NCBI GenBank assembly: GCA_922989275.2
Contig: OV277864.1
Span: forward strand, 53,939,550-54,003,549
Length of the DNA: 64,000 bases
Direction of reading: 5' to 3'
Source of the DNA: Gari tellinella
Taxonomy: Eukaryota > Mollusca > Bivalvia > Cardiida > Psammobiidae
Shown: positions 19,995 to 30,480 of the stretch, piece after piece
How the letters are laid out: every line of letters begins with the position of its first letter
Position numbering within the stretch: position 1 is the stretch's first letter
The notes under the pieces: generated by a model
Told to the model about the DNA's origin: nothing
Databases searched by the model: none
Seen by the model: the letters and a program-made list of their open reading frames with translations, nothing else
Made by a program: the position numbers and the translations under genes

Positions 19995-20337
19995 CATTAT
20001 TATGGTCCTGTCATTCTCCATTAGTGATCATTATTGATCACTTTCCGGTATGCATAACTCGAAAACTGTCTTCAAACAAACAACAAGGTCCTGTTCACAA
20101 AATTATCTCTTATAGGTCTATGAAACACTTTAATGTATATCAGTTCCTTGAAGATATGTGTACTCAACCCTGGTCAAATATTAATTTAATTGAAGACACT
20201 AATGAGGCGGTCGAACAATTTATTAATATGTTTAAGTCGGTCATGGACTCACATGCGCCTCTCCGGAATAAACGAGTGAAAGGAATAACCAACCTGACTG
20301 GTTTAACAACGAAAGTGAAATCAGAATAATTGCTAGA
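19995..20337 (+). pseudogene. LINE ORF2 fragment, endonuclease to RT linker
   Basis: The frame encodes DHFPVCITRK, matching the terminal SDHxPV motif of apurinic-type LINE endonucleases, then YRSMKHFNVYQFLEDM, NEAVEQFINMFKSVMDS and HAPLRNKRVK, the usual linker before reverse transcriptase. A frameshift follows: the expected NNQPDWFNNE reads on in another frame. Both ends are truncated, and D sequence begins at 20345. No RT domain is present. The clade is probably Jockey/CR1-like, judged from the linker style only. Confidence 0.7.
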
Positions 20338-20344
20338 TCTATAT

Positions 20345-20465
20345 CAACTTAAGGCTGGCTGAAAAAAGCTTAATGCATCTTAGGGCGCATTCTGCTTTAC
20401 TTTCCATACCTACTTTAAGTGATCACCTGTCTTCAATACTAGAACTATGTCATATGCGGGAAGGA
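20345..20465 (+). mobile_element. D core fragment
   Basis: GGCTGGCTGAAAAAAGC, GGGCGCATTCTGCTTTACTT and CACCTGTCTTCAATACTAGA. From 20466 to 20870 there are further hairpin-core scraps (GTGTAGACCCAGATGATATA at 20580-20599) and no gene. Confidence 0.55.
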
Positions 20466-20874
20466 ATTATTGTTGCGATGGTTTCATGTAGGCTTTGTTT
20501 TAGCTGCTGAGCCCCTGATCGGCTGTTGCACTAATAACCTTTAGCCCGCTAATTATGTCTATAGTAGTTTTTGCTGAAAGTGTAGACCCAGATGATATAC
20601 TTCCTTTAGGAGCTATCTGATCAGAATATACATTGTTTGCTAGGAGAATAAATTATTCTGAACTAGATAACATTCTAAGTTTTCAAATACATTGTATTCT
20701 ACTTTTAAATAAATGATTTGATTAGTATCCATAAAATGAGGGGCTATTTTTGAATATGCGTTGAGCTAAGGGTTAATGACTGATCAGGGCATTAGCTGCT
20801 TGTTAGGGCTTCTATGTGTTTATGGAGGTAATGATAGAAATATGGATATTAATCAAAACCTGCATGTTGTTTTA

Positions 20875-21058
20875 ACCTATTACTCCATAGATATGTATCA
20901 TAATAAATGTTTTCTGTTCTCTAGTAGATGGTAACTTGAAGCGGGTTTAAAGTAAAACAGAATGTACATTTATGTTAGGCTCATTATGCTTTACTTTAAA
21001 CCTGGTTAGAGTGGTCACCTCTCTTCAATACTAGAAATATACCATGGAGTAAAGGGTT
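20875..21058 (+). mobile_element. Family D element, copy 7
   Basis: ACCTATTACTCCATAGATAT to CATGGAGTAAAGGGT, TA flanks. Core diverged (ACAGAATGTACATTTATG). Confidence 0.75.
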
Positions 21059-21129
21059 TAAAGTATTTTTTGTATGTTCCTTACCGTTTGATATGAAATT
21101 TCACTTATCTAGATTTTTGCTATTTGTTA

Positions 21130-21333
21130 ACCCTTTGAACCCTAGTCCCGCATATTGGCGTCGTTTTCAAACAGTGTACACGTGAAAAGTACACTTGTCC
21201 TATGCAAACAGTGAAGACCCAGATCAGAGGGCTCCGAAAGGAGCCCTCTGATCAGGGTCTTCACTGTTTGTCATAATTCCAAACATTGACAAAAACAACC
21301 CTTTTCCATTTAAAGTTTCAGGGAGGAAAGAGT
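21130..21333 (-). mobile_element. Family C element, copy 5
   Basis: TA at 21128-21129 and 21334-21335. ACCCTTTGAACCCTAGTCCC to TTTCAGGGAGGAAAGAGT. The core GAGGGCTCCGAAAGGAGCCC is perfect. Confidence 0.85.
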
Positions 21334-21763
21334 TAAATCGTCGTTTTATTTGTGCTTTATATTGCCCCTACCTATCAATATTCAAATCCTTACCTGTCCC
21401 ATTGCTAATTGATTAAAATAGATACATATAGGGTTGTCACCAGGCACTTCGTGTTATAAAATATTTAAGATAACTATCAAATATATCAATCGTAAAACAG
21501 AATCATGTCCGAATATATTTATCTGTCAAATAACACTTTATGCTAATATGTTCGATATTCTGCAACAATGACTAATTTTAACGTCAGGGCATCCATTTCT
21601 CCGGATTTATCCGAAATCTTCGGATATTTATACTAGCAGGTGGTAGCTTAAAGCAGGCTGAAAGTATTTTGCATTAAGGCGCATTCTGCTTTTCTTACAA
21701 ACTTCTTTAAGTAATCGCGCTTTAAAAATAGAAAATTTGGAAATCTTAGGATTTTTCTCTTCC
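21334..21763. other. Upstream region of the secreted-protein gene
   Basis: Includes a D core fragment at 21640-21722 (GTAGCTTAAAGCAGGCTGAA). No obvious TATA box or upstream coding exon. Confidence 0.4.
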
Positions 21764-21863
21764 AGATCAACTTATGGCAGCCCTGCAACACTTTCATTTG
21801 TTAACATTTATGAAGTGTCTTAGCAACAAAGGCTCTGTTAATTTCAATTAGACCTGGGTAGCG
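21764..21863 (+). promoter_or_regulatory. Putative 5' UTR with a splice acceptor
   Basis: GGATTTTTCTCTTCCAG ending at 21765 is a strong 3' splice acceptor, so the 100 bases before the start codon may be a 5' UTR exon joined to an upstream non-coding exon. The start context GCG-ATG-G fits a strong initiation site. Confidence 0.4.
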
Positions 21864-22967
21864 ATGGGGCCTTACATTGGTTTCGGAATAGTGCTGGGCC
21901 TAGCTCTAAGCAGTGTTGCTTTTATCTCATACGATGTTTGCGTACTTTATCAGTCATTTCTTCAGCTTCATGGAGAATCGTTGTTAACCTGTTCCCAGAG
22001 ATGTAACTGCATCGATGGATGTCAGTATATCCGGTATAACGGTAAGATGACTCTATGTGAGCTGTTCAAATCCAAGCCAGACATCAACGGCGAGAAATGT
22101 CCAGGGTATGCTTTAATCGACATATCAAACACTACGTTTGTCCTAACCCTCCTACATAAGAAGCATTGTTCCGTGGACAGCTCAGGATCTTGCCATGACA
22201 TAAAGGCAAACAACACAAAATATTTGGGAAATACTAACCATATAGGCTCAAATAGAGTCGCTGTATGTGCACATGGACATATAATAGATGGACAATCTAG
22301 TACAGAATGCACTGAGGCTGGCCAATGGTCTGAACATGGAATTTGCAAACAAGTATGCGACAAACTGGAACTTAGAAGCATAATTATTGTTGTGAATCAA
22401 ATAAATGTAAGCACGTCGGCGGGAGAGCTGAGTTTTGACTCTATAGATAACACAACCACGCCACTATACGACGGCAGCACTGTTTCCGTGACATGCGCAA
22501 GAGGCATTGTTATGAAAGGTCAAGATACTGTCAGATGTTTCAATGGAAGCTGGAGCCAGTTCCCTACATGTGGGCCACGTGTACATGAACCATGTGACAC
22601 AGACAAAGAGTGTATAGACACCGACACTGAATGTTCCAACGGTACTTGTTTGTGTAAGTCAGGACTCTCTTACGACCCCTGTAATTTTACCTGCGTTGCA
22701 TCGTGTCCGAAAAAATATGGTGACACTTTTCACATTTATGACTGTACAAGTGTGTGGTATCCTGTGAAAGATATCGCTGATGTAACAAATAGCACAATTT
22801 GTAAATCGCTTTGTCTAGAATATTCTGATAAGAAGCACACTTGTAAATTTATTCGTTTAGACGGGCGTAGAAAACGGTGTTCGTTGATAAAAGGTATTGG
22901 AAGTCACAGAAGTTATTATCCATCAAGGGATATATGTTATCGGCGAGACTGTGGCCCTTGTAATTAA
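21864..22967 (+). CDS. Secreted PAN-like / sushi-domain protein, single coding exon
   Basis: An intact 367-residue frame, by far the best in the window. Residues 1-22 (MGPYIGFGIVLGLALSSVAF..) form a signal peptide. Residues 26-85 have the PAN/apple-like pattern of close cysteines (CSQRCNCIDGCQYIRYNG then CEL). Residues 102-163 and 165-237 are two sushi (CCP) modules, each with four cysteines and the closing pattern C..G.W....C (TECTEAGQWSEHGIC; VRCFNGSWSQFPTC). Residues 244-281 form a small Cys-rich EGF/EB-like module, and 281-367 a second Cys-rich region ending YRRDCGPCN. Seven N-glycosylation sequons (near 89, 116, 181, 196, 227, 274, 309) fit an extracellular protein. There is no membrane anchor. 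Such architectures occur in invertebrate lectin, adhesion or complement-like proteins; the ligand is unknown. No AATAAA is seen close after the stop. Confidence 0.85.
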   Translation: MGPYIGFGIVLGLALSSVAFISYDVCVLYQSFLQLHGESLLTCSQRCNCIDGCQYIRYNGKMTLCELFKSKPDINGEKCPGYALIDISNTTFVLTLLHKKHCSVDSSGSCHDIKANNTKYLGNTNHIGSNRVAVCAHGHIIDGQSSTECTEAGQWSEHGICKQVCDKLELRSIIIVVNQINVSTSAGELSFDSIDNTTTPLYDGSTVSVTCARGIVMKGQDTVRCFNGSWSQFPTCGPRVHEPCDTDKECIDTDTECSNGTCLCKSGLSYDPCNFTCVASCPKKYGDTFHIYDCTSVWYPVKDIADVTNSTICKSLCLEYSDKKHTCKFIRLDGRRKRCSLIKGIGSHRSYYPSRDICYRRDCGPCN

Positions 22968-23102
22968 TTGGACATAACAGGACAAAGCTTCGTTAGACAA
23001 ATGTTGTCGTAAGTCATATTATAAAAGTGTTAATTATTATTTATTTCTCCCTCTATTCATGTCTTATAACATCTCGTTGGAATCGTCTTTTCACAGAACC
23101 TG

Positions 23103-23254
23103 GGTCCATGCTTATAAAGCGTTTGAGCTGAGTGTGAAATCATTCTCAAACATTCTCAAGCATTTGATTGGTCAGATTTGAGCCTAGGCTCCTGACCAAT
23201 CAAATGCTTGAGAACGCACTCAGACTCAACTCAAACGCTTTATAAGCATGGTCC
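23103..23254. mobile_element. Family I fold-back, copy 3 (best preserved)
   Basis: GGTCCATGCTTATAAAGCG pairs with CGCTTTATAAGCATGGTCC at the far end; the tip is GAGCCTAGGCTC. Lies 135 bp after the stop codon of the secreted-protein gene, so it may fall in its 3' UTR. Confidence 0.8.
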
Positions 23255-23425
23255 CTAAACAAGTTTATATGTGATGAAAAAGCTATGCCATTATTTCCCT
23301 CTTTTCTTTATAGGACATGGTGTTGACTAATCTACTAACCCTTAATTACGCGTGTACATGTATATTTACAAATGGTGTTTTTAGGAAAATATAATCGATG
23401 TAAGAAAATTGACAAACATCCCCGC

Positions 23426-24168
23426 TAGGGATGGGTATTGCCAGAAATTTTGTATTGCAATATATTGCGATACTCCATTACTGTATTGCAATACGTATTG
23501 CAATATATTGCCTGTTATTAGAGTGAACTTAAGCAATGGATCTGGGGTGAATATGTGAAGAAAAATTAGTTGTACCACTTTGAATCTTATTTAAGACAAA
23601 TTGCACTGTTTGTAATGTTTTGTATATGAATATATATGTGTTGTTGTATTTTCAATTTTGACATATTTATTGTTGTATTTTCAATTCTGACATTTCTTTC
23701 GGGATTTTCATAACCAAATTGTCCACCATGATGGTAATTGACAGGGTACGTTTAACGGTGCCATGCAGTTGACAGTATCTGACAAAGTTCTAATCACATT
23801 TTTATCTAAAATGACCGACAATGTCAGTATTTAATACATATTTGTTTTTAGAAACTTTTTTTCATTCAGATAATATGTAAACCTTTATCATCTTTGATAA
23901 AGATATTAAATCTGGTACACACATTGATAAGGCAGTGATTCATTGATAATATACCATGCTCTGTGCTAAAAACAACAAGGGGGAAATCCCTCTGCCCTGC
24001 AAGCTGCTTATTTTGTTTGAACAAAACAAAATTGTGAATAAGTTTAGTTGTGAAACAAAGGGAATTTAATTTATTTATCATAGAGGAATAACCGGTTTTT
24101 CAATCAACCGTATTGCTTTCAGAACGTATTACAATATATTGGAAAACCGGTTTTATTGCACAGCCCTA
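23426..24168. mobile_element. Q: hAT-like element with perfect 8-bp target duplication
   Basis: 743 bp flanked by ATCCCCGC at 23418-23425 and 24169-24176. Ends TAGGGATGGG and GCACAGCCCTA are inverted with mismatches (TAGGG(A/C)TG). Subterminal repeats of GTATTGCAATATATTGC and the inverted GAAAACCGGTTTT are present. 8-bp duplication and TAGGG ends fit the hAT superfamily. No transposase frame, so non-autonomous. Confidence 0.75.
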
Positions 24169-24225
24169 ATCCCCGCAGGCTATGATTGTGAACAGTATTA
24201 TGAAGATTCAGTGCTTCAATGGATT

Positions 24226-24639
24226 AGACGGGGTTTTTTCTGTCCCGTTCAAAGTTAAAACGCAAAAGAAACGAAACTGAGTGCAATGAAATGTAGACAA
24301 TTGCAACATTTTGACTATTTGAATTAAAAAAAAAGGTGGTAAACAGTTTGGAAACTGATCACCTGACGTCTGTGGAAGTAATCGCACTTTTAGTGGTTAT
24401 GGACTTTTGGTTCTTGCGTAGATACCTCTCTTTTGACGTTTGATTACCTTTTGACTACTATTGACTATTGTAAATAACTATGTAGTTTTCGTATCATGTG
24501 ATAATGTTTGGCAATATTGCCTAATTTCCTGAATAAAATATATCAATCTATCAATCTATCTGATCTGGCTACAAACTATTTGCTATGGAACTAGTAGATT
24601 TGGTGTTTTTTGGGGGAATCGGTAACGTCTTCTCCACTG
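24226..24639 (+). mobile_element. Family A element interrupted by a LINE tail
   Basis: Left A sequence to the core half (AAACAGTTTGGAAACTGATC), then the insert, then CTGATCTGGCTACAAACT and the right end AACGTCTTCTCCACTG. The left terminus is degraded. Confidence 0.7.
24373..24558 (+). mobile_element. LINE/SINE 3' tail inserted in the A core
   Basis: 186 bp ending CTGAATAAAATATATCAATC with a tetranucleotide (ATCT/ATCA) tail. TCTG is repeated on both sides (24369-24372 and 24559-24562), a minimal target duplication. Consistent with a 5'-truncated retrotransposon. Confidence 0.55.
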
Positions 24640-24689
24640 TTCCAACTCATAATACCATAGATTCTGAAAACATAATCACGACCGTTATA

Positions 24690-24852
24690 CAGTGAGAAAG
24701 ACGCTATTCTTTTCCGTTTAAAAAATAACGTACACGCTATGCAGCAAAACATAATACAATGAAAACATCTTGGAATTAATGATTAATTATCAAAATATGA
24801 GTGACAGTCCTGGTCAGATACCGAGATGTCCTACTTCTGATATGGGTAAAAT
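24690..24852 (+). mobile_element. Truncated A element
   Basis: CAGTGAGAAAGACGCTATTC, AAATAACGTACACGCTATGC, then a decayed core (CTGGTCAGATACCGAGATG). The right half is missing. Confidence 0.6.
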
Positions 24853-25012
24853 ACGACCGACGTCACCAATGACGTGTTACTGCACAACATTTTGTTCCAC
24901 CTGTGTAAAATATTAGTGTAGAAGAGAGGGGCACCATAAGAATTATGTTTTCGATCCAACATTTTGTACTGTGATATGTATTATTATGTATTGTATGTTT
25001 AAAGCGACTCGC

Positions 25013-25539
25013 AACCAGATGGTGCATTAAAAATAGTAATTTGTAAATATGTGTCAAACGCTTATATAAATGGTAAATAATTAGTTTAGGATAAGAAATT
25101 CTGTTTAAAAAAATGTATTTCAATAAAAAAAAATATTGGTCTCTGGTGGGATTCGAACCCGGGGCCCGGCATTGGCGGACAGAAGGCAAAATAGGGGAAA
25201 CCGCTTAGACCAATGGAGCACGGAACTATCCGTTTATCTCGGATCGATTTAACGTATTTCAATGTGTAGCGATCGAAAGTGCATACAACTTCGTAATTCG
25301 GCTCGTGTTTATGTCTGAGCCCGTGTAGAGAAGCAACAACAACAACTATACCGTCTACTAGTCGGTATAGAAAAACGATGGAAAATATGTAAAAATCTAA
25401 GATTCGGTGACGATTCTTGAGACTTTTTTTGGACTGATCATATTTTTTTAATGTCAGAAGCCAAATAATGCCACAAATTTGCTTTTATTTGAGTATTTTA
25501 TTTTATTTTGACAAGTACACCATCCGGTTGCGAGTCCCT
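25013..25539 (-). mobile_element. Family G element, complete copy on the minus strand
   Basis: 527 bp flanked by TTAA (25009-25012 and 25540-25543). AGCGACTCGCAACCAGATGG to CATCCGGTTGCGAGTCCCT. The internal order is the mirror of 1795-2338: tRNA-like part at 25141-25227, (CAA)n run, then the AT-rich arm. High similarity to the first copy suggests recent spread. Confidence 0.85.
25141..25227 (-). repeat. tRNA-like segment inside G (minus)
   Basis: Reads CTCTGGTGGGATTCGAACCC on the plus strand, i.e. the inverse of the B-box region. Not a tRNA gene for the same reason as 2108-2194. Confidence 0.7.
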
Positions 25540-25700
25540 TTAATATATGTGTTTATTTGAATAAAATATGTTTAAACTAATTGATTGCAACAGTTGTATA
25601 TATGTACTAGTATTCGAAATATGCTACATTTACGTCATGTTATACAATTTGCGGAGACGTGATCTTTGTTCTTATTTAGCGTGACCTACACTTATGGAAC

Positions 25701-27200
25701 ATGTTCAACGAAAACAAAACAACCTCTCGTACATGGTACTTTCGGTTTTATACGAAATCCTGTTGCGACTTTCGACTCCTTTTTTTAACAGTAAAAAAAG
25801 AACGGAAAAGCAACGCTGATTTTCGCATTCTTCTCTCAGTCCTGAGTCCAGTAAACGGAAGGGGCCAATATAGGACATTCCTTTCAAGAATGCTAGAGGG
25901 TGAAACTCCAAGCTTTTATGGACCTATTAAGAAGAAAACATGTCGCCTGTTTAATCCAAACCCCAGATCTGGTTCTTCCAAGAAAAGGTTGACAGGTTTA
26001 GAAAATAACTGTACCTTTTTTCCAGGCTTTTCATTTCTAGTCAGAGTAGGCAATGTGATCTACAAAAACGTTTCAGAAAATCAGAAATTTCCATCCCACT
26101 ATCGCAAAATTGCTTGTTGAGAACTAGAGTGAAATCACAGTTGATTCCTATATTGGAAGCTGGCCACGAGATGCCAAATGGTGAATGCACGGTTGATTTA
26201 TTGATGGTGCATTATAAGTAAATTCGAAACAACCTGGACAAAGCCGAACATTTTATATTATGCCAATTGTATCGCTCATCAAATTTCTTGCAAAAAACAA
26301 TTTGAGAGTTTTTTGAGAGTAGATGTTGTTTGCGATGTTAACCAAGACGATAGTAAAACAGTGTGAAACTAGAAGGAAACGATACATAGGATCTAGACGA
26401 AAAATGACTGAAAGCTCTAGACCACCACAGGCATGGAACACTTTTCTTCGTTGCGACGAAACCAAAACTGAACTCTTCATTGTGTATGCAAACAGAAATG
26501 TATCATTTTATAAAGACGCAGCTACCGTCGTAACTAATGAAGAAAATGCTGTAAGCAACACTGCTATAGATACCGACTTAATAGCACTTTGCAACAATGA
26601 AGAAGCGGACACATTAATGTTTCTGCACGCATAACATGCAGCACTGCATGGGTGGTCAAGTCAGTTAACAGCGTCCTTTTTGATAATACGTTGCTATAGG
26701 TGTGGTTGTGTTTGATTAATTTCATTTGGACCAGCTTATGATGAAATTTGGTAAAAATGAGAGATTTGCGATGGATACCAATTCATTCGATTGTTAGATT
26801 TCTATGTCCTAGATCGAAAGCATTGGCATTCATTCATGCATTCAGAGGGTGTGATACCGTGTCAATCATTTGCTGCAAAGGAAAGACCAGCATCTTAGCA
26901 GGTCTGGTTTTCCATTGCTTAAGCTCTACTTATTTTTGTAAGATAATGAAATCGGCGTACTTGAAGAATTTGTTGTCAATATGTACGGTCGTTTCAGCCG
27001 TACCAGTTAAGTAAAAGAGGCTCGTATAGACCTTTTTGCTTGTAAACAACTTCCACATAATGGTATCCCTCCCTCAAAAGCTGCTCTTGCTGAGCATATC
27101 AAAATATCTGTCTTACAAGCAGGACATAATTTGGGGCAATCGCTATGCAAGTCGCAAGCTTTACCGTTGCCTTTAAGTTTGGAAAAGATAGCGAAGTTTG
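25701..27200 (+). pseudogene. Broken copy of a multicopy invertebrate family
   Basis: Coding-like stretches in shifting frames follow one order. 25900-26110 has PIKKKTCRLFNPNPR and SSKKRLTGLENNC. 26323-26631 ends NNEEADTLMFLHA and continues after a stop as HAALHGWSSQL. 26820-26890 has LAFIHAFRGCDTVS. 27068-27198 has PPSKAALAEHIK and SLEKIAKF. From general knowledge the pattern EEADTxxxLHA, HAFxGCDTxS, PPxKxALxxHxK belongs to a large uncharacterised family repeated in molluscs, corals and other invertebrates, probably carried by transposons. At least three stops or frameshifts break it. No name is offered. Confidence 0.6.
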
Positions 27201-28028
27201 TGTATTGTTGAGGTATTTTTTAACAAAATTTGGAATCTTTAATATTATTGCGGCTTTGTTATTTCAAATAAGTTTATGAAACTTTCTGTCAAATAACATC
27301 AGACAAGTATGAACACACTACATATTTTAAATGTACATAATTATATTTAATATAGAACATATAGCTAATACTAAACGCGTACTGAAAATGTTATAAAATT
27401 CATTGTTTTATATTAAAGTATCAAATTTTGTTCAAGATATTACCTCACAAATACACAAAAAGGTCCAGTGCCCTGGAGTAGGGTCATTTAGGTTCATGTT
27501 GTGACTTATTGAGTTATGTGATCTTATCGTGCGTTTTACCATCGTGTAGGCTAAATATTGCTCTTTATAATGATATATAACTCATGAATTTTGCACGTAT
27601 TCTATTGAAGTTATTGATCTAGTATATAACTTTTTGAAACACCCTCGTATTTCAAAATAAAATAGAATTGTTGCAACTGACCAAAAAGCACCCAAAACCC
27701 ATGAAAAATCGCGGCGGCAATTTTTAAAATGGCAAATTTAGCGCATGCGCCCTGCACATCTACATAATTCTATATATTGTCATAGCCTGACGGGTATTTA
27801 GTGGTTTTTGTAAAGAAAATTAGAGATGCAAATAACATTTGAAAAAAAACACAGGTACACATCATGTAAAATGACGCCATTTTGAAAACCGTGGCGGCCA
27901 TCTTGAAAATGGCAAAAATCCGAATGGCCAACGATATTTCCTATTCAGTTACTAGATAAGGAACCAGCATGCCAAATGTGGTGCTTGTCTCCGCAAGTGA
28001 ACTATTTTACCAGCTCCACTACCTCCAG
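27201..28028. other. No gene; GGCGGCCATCTTGAAAATGG-type repeat text
   Basis: 27700-27740 (AATCGCGGCGGCAATTTTTA) and 27870-27925 (CCGTGGCGGCCATCTTGAAA) are two versions of one motif, also related to the ends of the 4.6-kb element at 53815. They may belong to the transposon that carried the preceding broken gene. Confidence 0.4.
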
Positions 28029-28458
28029 AAGCCAACGCAGTTCTATTTCAATTTCAACAGTAAATCCCATAATTAGAATGCGAAAATAATAATAAAAACG
28101 ACTTTATTTTATGTGGATTACACATTTGGTATCAAACAAACCAATTTTCAATCATTTATGGTCAACAAAAATCAACTTTGTATTTTCATAATTTTACTTG
28201 GTCCGACTAATCTGTGTGAAAAATGGGAGAAAGAGTAAGGTCGAATTTTGCGATCCAGTTTTCGGGGCTACTATTGAAAAGTAAGAGCGATTATAAAGGC
28301 GAAATATTACTTTGTGCAAAATAAGATTTTCGCTTTCTTCCAACACATTTATGTACTAGCAGGGAAATAAAAAGGGACTACGTGTATTATGTAATGGGCC
28401 AATTTCGCATTCTAACTTTGAGTATTGCTGTTGCAATTCAAATACAACTGCGTTGACC
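28029..28458. mobile_element. S: element with ~65-bp inverted repeats
   Basis: GCCAACGCAGTTCTATTTCA and TTAGAATGCGAAAAT on the left are mirrored by ATTTCGCATTCTAA and TTGCAATTCAAATACAACTG on the right. The interior is AT-rich and non-coding. The target duplication is not clear. Confidence 0.6.
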
Positions 28459-28943
28459 TCGGAACTGAGAAAGGAATGCGAAACTTGACTTTGCATTTTC
28501 ATACTTTTCTTACATGTATATTATTTAAAAAATCAAAACTTAAATTTGATACATAGAGGATCCTACACGAGTGCTCTTGATTTAGCATTTTTTAATAAAT
28601 GAGTTGAGTAAAATAATATGACGTGAATCTTGGTGAGCATCATATTAATTTAAGTCAACGAGTTTATTGACATAACAATTTCAAATATAGGTAGCGCTTG
28701 TGGACGAACAGGTTAGGCTTGAATCCAAAACCCGATATTTCACCAGTGGAATACAATATTTACTAAATGGCTTTACGCCGCTCAAATTCCGCAAGTTACG
28801 TGATAAACGTACACAGTTTGGCCCCCATTTTGCGCCAGTTAAGCAAAGTCTGGATCTAAACTGTGGACATATACATTGTTTAGTTGTCCAGTTGCGCTTA
28901 GATTGGTAATACTAATTATATGTGTCATAATGAGTATGTTTTA
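28459..28943. other. No gene seen
   Basis: The small frame at 28700-28909 contains a core-like CAGTTTGGCCCCC and shows no protein features. Confidence 0.4.
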
Positions 28944-29045
28944 ACCCATTTCAGCCTAGTGTTCACTGAAGACAATATTGTCAACACTGTTGGCCATGAT
29001 TAGACGTCGCGTTACGCGGCGTCTCATTAAATTCTACAATTCGTT
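28944..29045 (+). mobile_element. F fragment
   Basis: ACCCATTTCAGCCTAGTGTT then core GACGTCGCGTTACGCGGCGT; the right arm is lost. Confidence 0.6.
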
Positions 29046-29098
29046 TCTATTTCGCTGTGAAATGATGTGCTGTATTGATAAACACTAAAATTTCTTTA

Positions 29099-29334
29099 AC
29101 TCCTTCCTTCCTCAACCCTGAAATGGACAAATCTAATTTTCAATTAAGTCAAGTTCCTTTTTTTACTTTTAGGGTTGATTTTACAATATATGACAAACAG
29201 TGTTGACCTTGATCAGAGGGCTCCTTAAGGAGCCCTTTGATCAGGATATACACTGTTTGCATAAGACAAGTGTGTTCGTCACACGTTCACTGTTTGCAGA
29301 GGACGCTTATATACGTGATTAGGGCTCAAAGAGT
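29099..29334 (+). mobile_element. Family C element, copy 6
   Basis: ACTCCTTCCTTCCTCAACCC to GGGCTCAAAGAGT with TA flanks; core GAGGGCTCCTTAAGGAGCCC. Confidence 0.85.
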
Positions 29335-29433
29335 AAAAAAGTACACTTGTTTTAATCATCAATCAAACACACATTGGGAAATCATTGAAATATTTATAAG
29401 TAGGTTAAGTGAAACTTTACAGAGATTTATATA

Positions 29434-29711
29434 CAGTGCTCCCTCCCTACAACGGCCCTCCGAACAACAAGTCCTACCTTACAACAACACTTGCCGCTGC
29501 TCCCCAAAAATGACAAGATTATGCTTCCACTTCCGCAATAAAGTCTGCTTAGAATCGTCGTCTGTCGCTCACTTTTTTAAGTTGCTCAGGGTTGAAACTT
29601 TTTGAAAATGCACTCTTAGGGAGTCAATCGTCCCTGCCTATAACAACTCCCTCCGATCAACACACACAAAAGGTGTCTCCCACTGGGTAAATTTGTAGAG
29701 AGGGAGCACTG
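29434..29711 (+). mobile_element. R element, complete copy
   Basis: CAGTGCTCCCTCCCTACAAC and the inverted GTAGAGAGGGAGCACTG; left TA at 29432-29433, right dinucleotide TG. Interior with CAACTCCCTCCGATCAAC and a poly-T stretch; non-coding. Confidence 0.75.
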
Positions 29712-29716
29712 TGGTA

Positions 29717-29962
29717 CAGTGGAGAATCTGTTATTCTTTCCCGTTTAAACGCAAACGTACGCAAACGCAAAGCACTAAAACGTAGAAAAGTACAACTTTT
29801 GGACAATTCTGATATTTCTTGTTTATCTTGGTGGCAAACAGTTTGGAGCCTGATCAGACGCCGGGTTACCCGGCGTCTGATCTGGCTCCGAACTGTTTGC
29901 ACTGCAAATAATAGTTTTAGCGTAAACGCGTTTATTGGGAAAGAATAACAGATTCTCCACTG
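29717..29962 (-). mobile_element. Family A element, copy 8
   Basis: TA at 29715-29716 and 29963-29964; five bases separate it from R and four from the next B. Core intact. Confidence 0.85.
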
Positions 29963-30039
29963 TACTAACCCCTTCACTGCCTAACCCAGAGAAGGATGGT
30001 TATTTACAAACAATCTGATCAGAATCAAACCTGTTGGAC

Positions 30040-30358
30040 CTATTTTCTGCAATGTTACTTTGATACATGTATTTTGCAAGACTAATGTATATACAGTAAA
30101 ACCTCGCTATTACGACCACTAAAACGAAGGCTAATTGAGTGTATAATAGACAGGTGACAGCTTAAAGCAAGGTGACAGTGAAACAGAAAGCTCCTATAGG
30201 AGCTTTCTGTTTCACTGTCACCTTGCTTTAAGCTGTCACCTATCGTAAACACTCTAATAATTGACATAATTTAGTGGTCGTAATAGAGAGGTTTCACTGT
30301 ATGTCCTCATGTTGCACTTCGGTGCCTGAGATGAAATAAAGGTAATGTTGTTGTTGTT
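30040..30358 (+). mobile_element. LINE-type 3' end with 18-bp target duplication, containing E
   Basis: The 18-mer GAATCAAACCTGTTGGAC occurs perfectly at 30022-30039 and 30359-30376. The insert ends with a small hairpin (GCACTTCGGTGC), AATAAA and a (TTG)n tail, all expected for target-primed reverse transcription. Apart from E its body is only ~111 bp. Confidence 0.8.
30094..30299 (+). mobile_element. Family E element, copy 4 (best preserved)
   Basis: CAGTAAAACCTCGCTATTAC to AATAGAGAGGTTTCACTG, TA at 30092-30093 and 30300-30301. The core GAAAGCTCCTATAGGAGCTT inside GCTTAAAGCAAGGTGACAGT is perfectly palindromic. Confidence 0.85.
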
Positions 30359-30480
30359 GAATCAAACCTGTTGGACACTCAGTTCGTTTTTTGTAAGTCA
30401 AGATACCTTTTTAAATTTGGGAAATAAAGCAGACAACAATTATTAGAAATTTATTACGTCATGCCAATGAAAGGTTTAAT

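Larger units (their letters stand above)
29967..30480 (-). mobile_element. Family B element split by a retro-insertion
   Basis: CCCCTTCACTGCCTAACCC, GATCAGAATCAAACCTGTTG, [insert], then AAATAAAGCAGACAACAAT and TTACGTCATGCCAATGAAAG. Confidence 0.7.
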
